DNA of 64,000 nt from Bacteroides propionicigenes (lineage in GTDB: Bacteria; Bacteroidota; Bacteroidia; Bacteroidales; Bacteroidaceae). Position numbers and translations under genes: made by a program. The stretch spans positions 62,001 through 126,000 of the forward strand of contig NZ_JAHBBW010000002.1 of assembly GCF_018390535.1 (NCBI RefSeq), read 5' to 3'. The notes under the pieces were generated by a model that was given only the letters and a program-made list of their open reading frames with translations, made no database searches and was not told the DNA's origin. Below, in pieces: positions 8,698-14,947 of the stretch (positions are counted from its first letter, which is position 1; every line of letters begins with the position of its first letter).

Positions 8698-8860
8698 CCC
8701 ACTATAACTACACGCTCCGCTTTCGTAGTTGTGGGCTCTCCCGAGGGGATTAGAGCTTTGCCCTAATAACCCACTCAGGGCGTTTCACCCCTGAGAACCC
8801 CGAGCAAAGAGTGACCCTCTCTTTGCAATCTCCGCTTATGGGTTACCCCTAAGAACCCCT
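8696..8860. promoter_or_regulatory. Probable origin of transfer (oriT) upstream of the relaxase
   Basis: The 210-base gap before the relaxase gene is G/C-rich and hairpin-dense. AGCCCAC (8696-8702) plus AACTAC pair with GTAGTT plus GTGGGCT (8725-8737). CTCAGGG (8774-8780) pairs with CCCTGAG (8788-8794). GCAAAGAG (8804-8811) pairs perfectly with CTCTTTGC (8819-8826). A 15-base direct repeat, ACCCCT(G/A)AGAACCCC, lies at 8787-8801 and 8845-8859. MobV relaxases normally nick just upstream of their own gene. The nick site itself cannot be identified. The first hairpin could also terminate primase transcription. Confidence 0.55.
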
Positions 8861-8907
8861 CTGCGAAAGCGAGCAGAATAATCAATTGCAAACAAAGAAA
8901 AGAAGCT

Positions 8908-10311
8908 ATGGCAACAAAATCAAGCATACATATCAAGCCTTGCAACATCGCATCGAGCGAGGCACACAACCGAAGAACTGCCGAGTATATGCGTAATATC
9001 GGGGAGTCCAGAATCTATGTCGTTCCCGAACTTTCCACCAACAACGAACAGTGGATAAATCCCGACTTCAGCACTCCCGAACTGCGAACTCATTATGACA
9101 ATATCAAGCAAATGGTCAAGGAAAAGACCGGACGTGCCATGCAGGAAAAGGAAAGGGAACGCAAGGGAAAGAATGGAAAAATTATCAAGGTGGCGGGATG
9201 TTCACCCATCCGTGAAGGAGTATTGCTCATTAGACCGGATACCACACTGGCTGATGTACACAAATTCGGTGAAGAGTGTCAAAGGCGCTGGGGCATCACT
9301 CCACTACAAATTTTCCTGCACAAAGACGAAGGGCATTGGCTGAACGGTCAGCCGGAAGCGGAAGACAAAGAAAGCTTTCAAATTGAAGGCAGATGGTTCA
9401 AGCCGAACTATCATGCTCATATCGTATTCGACTGGATGAACCACGAAACTGGAAAGAGCCGAAAGCTCAATGATGAGGATATGGCAACCATGCAGACCTT
9501 GGCTTCCAATATACTTCTGATGGAACGTGGGCAGGCAAAAGCTGTCACTGGTAAGGAGCACTTGGAGCGAAACGATTTCATCATAAAAAAACAGAAAGCC
9601 GAACTGCAACGTATAGAGGAAACCAAACGACACAAGGAGCAACAGGTAAGCCTTGCCGAACAAGAACTCAAACAAGTAAAAGCAGAGATACGCACGGACA
9701 AACTCAAAAGTGCAGCTACCGATGTAGCCACTGCCATAACCAGTGGTGTAGGTTCTCTTTTCGGAAGTGGTAAATTAAAAGATTTGGAACACGCCAACGA
9801 AAGTTTACGCTATGAAATTTCCAAGCGTGACAAAAGCATTGATGACTTAAAAGTTCAGATGCAACAAATACAGGAGCAGCATGGCAGACAAATTCGTAAT
9901 CTTCAAGGAATACATAATCAAGAACTTGAAGCCAAAGACAAGGAAATTTCACGATTGAGTACCATTCTCGAAAAAGCATTCTGCTGGTTCCCATTGCTCA
10001 AAGAAATGCTGAGAATGGAAAAATTATGTTATGTCATTGGCTTTACCAAGGGGATGGTTGATTCTCTTTTATACAAAAGGGAAGCAATCAGGTGCAGCGG
10101 AAAAATCTATTCCGAAGAACATAAACGAAGATTTGAAATCAAGAACGATATTTTCAAGATAGAGAAGAGTTCGGTTGATGAAAATAAATTAGTGCTAACT
10201 ATAAACAGGCAGCCGATAGGTGAATGGTTCAAAGAGCAATGGGAAAAATTAAGGCATGGTTTGCGACAATCAGCAGAAGAACCAAGAAAAAATAGAGGAT
10301 TCAAATTATAA
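8908..10311 (+). CDS. MobV-family relaxase (plasmid mobilization protein)
   Basis: A 467-residue relaxase of the Mob/Pre (MobV) family that nicks oriT and pilots the strand to a recipient. Family motifs are present: HNRR near residue 22 (motif I region), LQIFLHKDEGHW (motif II region) and the metal-binding PNYHAHIVFDW with two His (motif III) near residues 172-182. After about residue 220 the protein becomes a long coiled coil rich in Lys, Glu and Gln (to about 360), followed by a basic C-terminal region. There are no coupling-protein or secretion genes nearby, so transfer would need a helper conjugative element, as for NBU and Tn4555-type units. Confidence 0.9.
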   Translation: MATKSSIHIKPCNIASSEAHNRRTAEYMRNIGESRIYVVPELSTNNEQWINPDFSTPELRTHYDNIKQMVKEKTGRAMQEKERERKGKNGKIIKVAGCSPIREGVLLIRPDTTLADVHKFGEECQRRWGITPLQIFLHKDEGHWLNGQPEAEDKESFQIEGRWFKPNYHAHIVFDWMNHETGKSRKLNDEDMATMQTLASNILLMERGQAKAVTGKEHLERNDFIIKKQKAELQRIEETKRHKEQQVSLAEQELKQVKAEIRTDKLKSAATDVATAITSGVGSLFGSGKLKDLEHANESLRYEISKRDKSIDDLKVQMQQIQEQHGRQIRNLQGIHNQELEAKDKEISRLSTILEKAFCWFPLLKEMLRMEKLCYVIGFTKGMVDSLLYKREAIRCSGKIYSEEHKRRFEIKNDIFKIEKSSVDENKLVLTINRQPIGEWFKEQWEKLRHGLRQSAEEPRKNRGFKL

Positions 10312-10410
10312 CCAACAATAAGCAAAAAAGTGTAATTCAATGATGAATTACACTTTAATTCCCTATATTTACAAATCATTTAAAAAGTTAAGGCACATAA
10401 ATCAACCACA

Positions 10411-10580
10411 ATGGGCAAAAAATAAAAAATATATTAATTAGTCTAAGCATTTCGATGCTATCTTCTTCTTGTTCAACTATATTAGAAATAATAACAGGAA
10501 ACAGAAAATGTGCATATCCTAATTGTACAGAACGAACAAGCAGTAACTCTGCTTATTGCCCATATCATAAACCTTACTAA
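10411..10580 (+). pseudogene. Frameshifted Cys-rich mini-lipoprotein (A-tract slip)
   Basis: The ATG at 10411 reads four codons (MGKK) into a run of six A and then hits TAA at 10423. If the run had one more A, the frame would continue as a complete small lipoprotein of 56 residues: a basic start, the hydrophobic stretch NILISLSISMLSSSC forming a lipobox, then RKCAYPNCTERTSSNSAYCP and YHKPY. The C-terminal C-x4-C-x11-C-x2-H spacing looks like a small zinc-binding knuckle. The uninterrupted remainder can be read from the internal ATG at 10455 (41 residues). It may be a pseudogene, a phase-variable gene, a case of transcriptional slippage, or a sequencing error. Confidence 0.5.
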
Positions 10581-10631
10581 CTAAAACAACACCTCACCTA
10601 TGTTTGTATTATCATATCAAAAAAATGACAC

Positions 10632-11468
10632 CTATTTCAAAACCCCCTCAGGTATTTGAGGAAACTGTGTTATTTCTCCATGCAACAAATAGTTTGTGCC
10701 ATCCTCTTGCATTTTCATGAAGGTAACAATACTTTCTGAACGCAAACTATGAGTTTTTGCCAACTCATCCCAATCAACTCCCAAAAACTTATTGATGGCG
10801 GTATAAGTCAATGCAGAAGAACCTATTAAATTGAATTTATGTTCCTTTGCAGGCACATTTTCATCAGTCAGAATATCATTCTCATCCGTCTTATACGTTA
10901 ATGTTAAATATGGCAATGTTTCATACGATAGATTTGGATCACTATTTTTTTCTACTGAAAATGAATAAGAACCCTTGGTAATAAAATCGCTATATACTTC
11001 ATGCTTTATATAATTATATGTAAAGAAATAACAATCCTTAGCTTCATTATTTATCAAATACATAATCGTTCCATTAGGCAAAGACGGGTGTTTACTCTCA
11101 TCTACACTATAAACCAAATAGCTGTCTGTAACCTTTACAGATATTCTTTCCGTTTCATTTGTAACATCATCCTTAACTATCAGATTTATATTTCCCTTTT
11201 CAAGTCCTGTAATACGGAGTACAGCAGTAACTCCATCATTTCCTAAAGTAATACATGATACAGAAACAATCTCTTTGTCTTCAGTAGTAACACTCAGAAT
11301 ACCACTACCGTTTGTAATAGGAATATCATTCCATCCCATTAACATTACCTCATAAGATTTTTTATCCAAATGAAAAGGTAAAACTTCTAGCTTTTCTTCG
11401 TTGCAACTTGTCATACCAAGCACACTTAGTATAATGACAATAAAAATAATATTATTTACTATCCTCAT
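10632..11468 (-). CDS. Lipoprotein cargo gene of unknown function
   Basis: A 278-residue predicted lipoprotein. I place the start at 11468 because the following residues form a clean lipoprotein signal with a lipobox (LGMTSC). The longer ORF upstream has no signal and runs through the promoter region. Residues about 30-115 look like a beta-rich, BIG2-type Ig-like domain (repeated T/V alternation, GILSVTTEDKEIVSV, LKGxxNLxVKD-like pattern). The rest is beta-rich with no recognised family. It is transcribed away from the Abi gene from an overlapping promoter region, so the two may be one accessory module. Function unknown. Confidence 0.7.
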   Translation of the reverse strand: MRIVNNIIFIVIILSVLGMTSCNEEKLEVLPFHLDKKSYEVMLMGWNDIPITNGSGILSVTTEDKEIVSVSCITLGNDGVTAVLRITGLEKGNINLIVKDDVTNETERISVKVTDSYLVYSVDESKHPSLPNGTIMYLINNEAKDCYFFTYNYIKHEVYSDFITKGSYSFSVEKNSDPNLSYETLPYLTLTYKTDENDILTDENVPAKEHKFNLIGSSALTYTAINKFLGVDWDELAKTHSLRSESIVTFMKMQEDGTNYLLHGEITQFPQIPEGVLK

Positions 11469-11591
11469 AAACAAACATCTAATTAACTTATAATCAAATT
11501 GTTTTAAAATCAAAAACGTATAATAGAACCCACATAAAAAAAACAATAACCCTGAAGTTTGCTTGTTCAGCAGGGACAACAGGGTCTTACG

Positions 11592-11623
11592 TTTGCAAAT
11601 ATAGCTATTAATTTCTATTTTTG
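11592..11623. promoter_or_regulatory. Overlapping divergent promoters of lipoprotein and Abi genes
   Basis: On the plus strand TTTG (11592-11595), 20 bases, then TATTTTTG (11616-11623) is a close match to the full Bacteroides -33/-7 promoter and serves the Abi gene. On the minus strand TATATTTG (complement of 11596-11603) is a -7 box for the lipoprotein gene. The two overlap within 32 bases, so one regulator or RNA polymerase competition could couple them. Confidence 0.6.
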
Positions 11624-11655
11624 CAAGAAAAGTCTTGTTTTTAAACTTATACCAA

Positions 11656-12318
11656 ATGAAATATGACGAATGTTTGCAGGTACTATCCCCGGCAAGATTA
11701 AATAAATACGCACAAGCAAGTGGTAATGAAAAAGCCAAAACCTTGCGCCTATACCAATATAACATCAAGTTGAGCCAACGTTTTTATGGAGTTATCGGTA
11801 TGTTTGAGATAATGCTACGCAATGCCATAAACGCTCACTACAAACAATATTTCAATGATGATAATTGGATAATCAACCAAGCAAGACCCAATGGATTACT
11901 TGAACAGGAAGCTTCCGAAATAGTACGCATACAGCGCACTTATACCAATATGGGAGTGTACAATAACGATAAGATGGTAGCTTCCTTTACATTTGGCTTC
12001 TGGACTTATCTGTTTACAAGACGCAATTACCGCATAGGAGGAAAAACACTTCTTCAAATATTCCCCAACAAAGCGCATGGTTTAAAGCAAACAGACATCT
12101 ACAAACAACTGACTGCCATCCGTGAATTTCGTAACAGAATAGCACATCATGAACCTATCTGCTTCAACGCTACACGTGCGATAGATACAAAATATGCCAA
12201 AGAGCATTATGAGTTAATACGAACCTATATAGAATATATGGGATTTGATTCGGATTCTGTATTGCGAATGGTAGAAAAGCCCGATTCTATACTAAAAGTA
12301 ATAGATGGCATGAAGTAA
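11656..12318 (+). CDS. Abi_2-family (AbiD/AbiF-like) HEPN protein
   Basis: A 220-residue protein of the Abi_2 family, members of which are known for abortive infection against phages. The start at 11656 is preferred to an in-frame ATG at 11635, which is only 12 bases after the -7 box. The family's central motif (FYGVIGMFEIMLRNAINAHY) is present, and near the C terminus Arg159-Asn160 to His164 (RNRIAH) matches the HEPN RNase R-x4-H motif. The fold is all-helical with no signal peptide, so the protein is cytoplasmic. By analogy it would be a toxin-like RNase activated on infection; no antitoxin gene is adjacent on the same strand. Codon and base composition are A/T-rich like the rest of the element's right end. 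Confidence 0.8.
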   Translation: MKYDECLQVLSPARLNKYAQASGNEKAKTLRLYQYNIKLSQRFYGVIGMFEIMLRNAINAHYKQYFNDDNWIINQARPNGLLEQEASEIVRIQRTYTNMGVYNNDKMVASFTFGFWTYLFTRRNYRIGGKTLLQIFPNKAHGLKQTDIYKQLTAIREFRNRIAHHEPICFNATRAIDTKYAKEHYELIRTYIEYMGFDSDSVLRMVEKPDSILKVIDGMK

Positions 12319-12345
12319 ATGCCCCATCTTTGGTGGGATACATAA

Positions 12346-12371
12346 GGATGATTGGGAACAATTTGGGAACA
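12346..12371 (+). repeat. Right copy of 26-bp subterminal direct repeat
   Basis: Identical over 26 bases to 3484-3509 and in the same orientation, with two TTGGGAACA motifs one helical turn apart. It begins 27 bases after the Abi stop and lies 58 bases inside the right att core. It is a probable arm-type integrase site. Confidence 0.7.
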
Positions 12372-12386
12372 TCTCCGATAAAAAGA

Positions 12387-12423
12387 AAAAGCTAAGTATC
12401 GAACTATCAATCACTTAGCTTTT
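12387..12423 (-). terminator. Element-supplied terminator of tRNA-Leu
   Basis: A perfect 11-bp stem (12387-12397 with 12413-12423) is followed, on the minus strand, by TTCTTTTTATC. It lies directly downstream of the tRNA-Leu gene but inside the element, so the element restores termination of the gene it interrupted. The A-run on the plus side may also terminate the Abi transcript in the other direction. Confidence 0.8.
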
Positions 12424-12429
12424 ATCTTT

Positions 12430-12442
12430 GTACCCAGACCCG
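12430..12442 (+). repeat. attR core within the tRNA-Leu 3' end
   Basis: The second copy of GTACCCAGACCCG. Here it is part of an intact tRNA gene, covering the discriminator base, the 3' acceptor strand and the edge of the T arm. The gene is regenerated on this side after integration. Confidence 0.75.
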
Positions 12443-12514
12443 GGGTCGAACCGGGATGGAAGTGAATCCACTGGTGTTTGAGACCAGCGCGTCTACCGAT
12501 TCCGCCATCTGGGC
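12431..12514 (-). tRNA. tRNA-Leu (anticodon CAA)
   Basis: An 84-nucleotide class II tRNA. The acceptor strands GCCCAGA and TCTGGGT pair with a G1-U72 wobble and discriminator A73. The anticodon arm is CTGGT-CTCAAAC-ACCAG, giving anticodon CAA for UUG codons. A variable arm (TGGATTCACTTCCA region) and the T loop GGTTCGACCCC are clear. CCA is not encoded. It is the integration target of the element to the left. Confidence 0.95.
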
Positions 12515-12670
12515 ATCTTGATTTCTCAATTGCGGTGCAAAGATACGGCTTTTTTTGAAACCTGCAATACTTTTATCAAAAAAAGGCGAAAAAAGTAAGA
12601 AAATATGCAGGAAGCATTCCTTGTTTATAAAATATGCAGTACTTTAGCAGAAACTTTTAAAACATTTAAT

Positions 12671-13756
12671 ATGATGACCAATAAGGATAATTTCTGTGTA
12701 ATCATGGGTGGTGGAATTGGCAGTCGCTTCTGGCCTTTCAGCCGCAAAACTCTTCCAAAACAGTTCTTGGATTTTTTTGGCACAGGGCGTTCATTATTGC
12801 AACAGACATTTGATCGCTTCAGTAAAATAATACCTACAGAAAACATACTGGTCGTAACAAATGACCTATATGCAGACTTAGTAAAAGAACAGCTTCCCGA
12901 ATTAAAGCCTGAACAAATTTTATTAGAACCTACACGCAGGAACACGGCACCTTGCATTGCATGGGCAGCCTATCATATCCGTGCATTGAATCCAAATGCC
13001 AACATTGTAGTAGCTCCTTCAGATCATCTTATCCTTAAAGAAAGTGAATTTCTTACCGCTATCGAAAAAGGTTTGGCATTTGTTTCAAAATCAGACAAAT
13101 TATTAACCCTCGGCATCAAGCCTAACCGTCCCGAAACAGGATATGGCTATATACAAATTGCAGAACATATAGACAGTAACTTCTATAAAGTAAAGACTTT
13201 CACTGAAAAGCCTGAGTTGGAATTAGCCAAAGTGTTCGTAGAAAGTGGAGAGTTTTACTGGAATGCCGGTCTTTTTATGTGGAATGTAAATAGCATTATC
13301 AAAGCCGGTGAGTTGCTCCTACCCGAATTAGCGACCAAACTGACAGCCGGGAAGAACGTATATGGAACGCCTGAGGAAAAGAAATTCATAGATGAGAATT
13401 TCCCGGCATGCCCTAATGTCTCTATTGATTTCGGCATCATGGAGAAAGCTGATAATGTATATGTATCATTAGGAGATTTCGGTTGGTCCGATTTAGGTAC
13501 ATGGGGTTCTCTGTATGACCTTTCTCAAAAAGACGAGTTGGAAAATGTCACTTTGAAATGTCAGTCTTTACTGTATAACAGCAAGAATAATATCGTTGTC
13601 CTTCCTCAAAACAAACTTGCTGTTATTGACGGCTTGGAAGGATACCTCATTGCCGAATCAGATAATGTGCTACTAATTTGCAAGAAAGATGAAGAACATT
13701 CCATCCGTAAATATGTAAATGATGCCCAAATCAAACTGGGAGAGGATTATATTTAA
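12671..13756 (+). CDS. manC: Mannose-1-phosphate guanylyltransferase
   Basis: A 361-residue enzyme making GDP-mannose from mannose 1-phosphate and GTP, for polysaccharide and glycoprotein synthesis. I chose the ATG at 12671 because the enzyme fold starts right after it (NFCVIMGGGIGSRFWP). The pyrophosphorylase signature (GGGIGSRFWPFSR and PKQFL) and the FTEKP motif at about residue 180 are present. The protein ends after the nucleotidyltransferase and a short C-terminal beta-helix region, so it lacks the cupin phosphomannose isomerase domain of bifunctional ManC/AlgA enzymes. It is transcribed alone and ends at a bidirectional terminator facing the HIT gene. Confidence 0.9.
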   Translation: MMTNKDNFCVIMGGGIGSRFWPFSRKTLPKQFLDFFGTGRSLLQQTFDRFSKIIPTENILVVTNDLYADLVKEQLPELKPEQILLEPTRRNTAPCIAWAAYHIRALNPNANIVVAPSDHLILKESEFLTAIEKGLAFVSKSDKLLTLGIKPNRPETGYGYIQIAEHIDSNFYKVKTFTEKPELELAKVFVESGEFYWNAGLFMWNVNSIIKAGELLLPELATKLTAGKNVYGTPEEKKFIDENFPACPNVSIDFGIMEKADNVYVSLGDFGWSDLGTWGSLYDLSQKDELENVTLKCQSLLYNSKNNIVVLPQNKLAVIDGLEGYLIAESDNVLLICKKDEEHSIRKYVNDAQIKLGEDYI

Positions 13757-13787
13757 CAAATAATGAAGTAAATCTTTAAGCATAATA

Positions 13788-13822
13788 AAAAGCGGTAGTT
13801 GTTGTTTTCAACTACCGCTTTT
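13788..13822. terminator. Bidirectional terminator between manC and the HIT gene
   Basis: A perfect 14-bp stem (13788-13801 with 13809-13822) has a TTGTTTT loop, with A-run before and T-run after, so it can work for both convergent genes. Confidence 0.85.
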
Positions 13823-13846
13823 ATACAGAGGAGGAAATTAAATCTC

Positions 13847-14239
13847 TTAGAGTGCCATACGAATAGCTTCGGCTACTACCTTAAATTCTGCATCTGTCAA
13901 TTTCAGTTTAGGATTAGAGAAGAGCATATCTTTTTCATTCCGCATAGGAATCAAATGAATATGTGCATGAGGAACTTCCAAGCCTAAAATGGCTTCACCC
14001 ACTTTCTTGCAAGGAAAAGCCTTACCGATAGCTAACGCCACTTTTTTTGCAAAGACATGCATCTCAGCCAAATCCTCATCCCTCAAATCAAATATATAGT
14101 CTACTTCCTGTTTGGGAATGACCAATGTATGACCTTTCACCAATGGATTAATATCAAGAAATGCAAAGAATTTATCATCCTCCGCCACCTTATAGCAAGG
14201 TATTTCACCTGCGATAATTCTGCTGAATATTGTTGCCAT
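13847..14239 (-). CDS. HIT family (histidine triad) nucleotide-binding protein
   Basis: A 130-residue histidine triad hydrolase of the Hint branch. The active-site motif HAHIHLIP is near residue 93, and the N-terminal FSRIIAGEIPCYKV block is typical. Such enzymes hydrolyse adenosine phosphoramidates and aminoacyl-adenylates; the physiological substrate is uncertain. It lies 54 bases downstream of greA, with a terminator-like hairpin between them, an arrangement common in Bacteroides. Confidence 0.92.
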   Translation of the reverse strand: MATIFSRIIAGEIPCYKVAEDDKFFAFLDINPLVKGHTLVIPKQEVDYIFDLRDEDLAEMHVFAKKVALAIGKAFPCKKVGEAILGLEVPHAHIHLIPMRNEKDMLFSNPKLKLTDAEFKVVAEAIRMAL

Positions 14240-14261
14240 AACTTTATAATATATATAAAAT

Positions 14262-14289
14262 AAGGCAAGCCCGCATACGGACCTGCCTT
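14262..14289 (-). terminator. Terminator between greA and the HIT gene
   Basis: On the minus strand AAGGCA and TGCCTT close a stem with an inner CCG/CGG pairing, followed by ATTTTATATA. It begins 5 bases after the greA stop. Because the next gene starts only 23 bases later it may be a partial terminator. Confidence 0.5.
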
Positions 14290-14293
14290 TCTT

Positions 14294-14758
14294 TTAAAAT
14301 GAAATGTTTACTACTTCCAGATTAATCATACCTTGCGGTACTTTGATTTCAGCAACATCTCCTACCTTTTTACCAAGCAAACCTTGCGCAATCGGAGTGT
14401 TTACAGAAATCTTTCCCTCTTTCAGGTTAGCTTCGCTTTCAGAAACAATAGTATAAGTCATCTTCATACCATTCTTCACGTTCTTCAGTTCCACTTTATT
14501 CAATATCTGTACACTGTCAGTCTTCAATTTAGATTCATCAATAATCTTAGCGTCGGCAATCACCTGTTTCAACTTATTGATTTTCATTTCAAGAAGACCT
14601 TGGGCTTCCTTTGCTGCATCATATTCTGCATTCTCAGACAAGTCTCCCTTGTCTCGCGCTTCTGCAATAGCTGCCACAATTTTCGGGCGCTCTACCGTTT
14701 CCAGCTGTTTCAAATCGGCCAACAACTTATTGTAGCCTTCTTCTGACATATAAGCCAT
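14294..14758 (-). CDS. greA: Transcription elongation factor GreA
   Basis: A 154-residue protein that rescues backtracked RNA polymerase by stimulating transcript cleavage. The N-terminal coiled coil (about 1-75) has the acidic tip with the signature ARDKGDLSENAEYDAAK. The C-terminal FKBP-like domain ends with TPIAQGLLGKKVGD. The start at 14758 is supported by GGAGG 8 bases upstream; a second Met at codon 4 is less likely. The promoter is at 14862-14869, and a hairpin with a T-run lies between promoter and start. Confidence 0.96.
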   Translation of the reverse strand: MAYMSEEGYNKLLADLKQLETVERPKIVAAIAEARDKGDLSENAEYDAAKEAQGLLEMKINKLKQVIADAKIIDESKLKTDSVQILNKVELKNVKNGMKMTYTIVSESEANLKEGKISVNTPIAQGLLGKKVGDVAEIKVPQGMINLEVVNISF

Positions 14759-14815
14759 ACTTTTTTCCTCCTTATTTTATATGTATTTTTTAATGGTACT
14801 ATAAACAAAAAAGAA

Positions 14816-14840
14816 TTCCAACATGGTCAGCATGCTGGAA
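14816..14840 (-). terminator. Terminator-like hairpin in the greA leader
   Basis: TTCCAGCATG and CATGTTGGAA (minus strand) pair with one mismatch around a 5-base loop and are followed by TTCTTTTTTG. It sits downstream of a -7 box and upstream of greA, so it would be transcribed as part of the greA leader. It may also serve as terminator for the lipoprotein gene ending at 14948. Confidence 0.6.
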
Positions 14841-14861
14841 CCCTCTTTCCTATTTCCTTTG

Positions 14862-14869
14862 CAAAGATA
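14862..14869 (-). promoter_or_regulatory. Promoter -7 box of greA
   Basis: TATCTTTG on the minus strand is an exact TAnnTTTG match, 103 bases before the greA start. Confidence 0.6.
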
Positions 14870-14947
14870 GACTTTTAAATAATGCGTGTCAAGCAAAAAG
14901 TACTGCTTTGTAACATATTTAAATGAAATCTTCTAATTTATAACATG

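Larger units (their letters stand above)
3336..12442. mobile_element. Integrative mobilizable element in tRNA-Leu(CAA), about 9.1 kb
   Basis: The segment between the two 13-bp cores carries an integrase at one end pointing inward, an excisionase-like gene, helicase and primase genes, and a MobV relaxase, but no type IV secretion genes. That is the make-up of a mobilizable (IME or NBU-like) unit that borrows a conjugation machine. Cargo lies at the right end: a small frameshifted Cys-rich lipoprotein, a lipoprotein and an Abi-family protein. The right end contributes a new terminator to the tRNA gene. Subterminal 26-bp direct repeats lie inside both ends. The boundaries rest on the core repeat plus the displaced terminator. 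An alternative is that the 26-bp repeats are the true ends (3484 to 12371). Confidence 0.8.

Noticed and set aside
12346..12371. 26-bp repeat as the crossover core of the element
   Set aside because: The 13-bp tRNA-derived core and the displaced terminator give a better account of the ends, though it is kept as an alternative.
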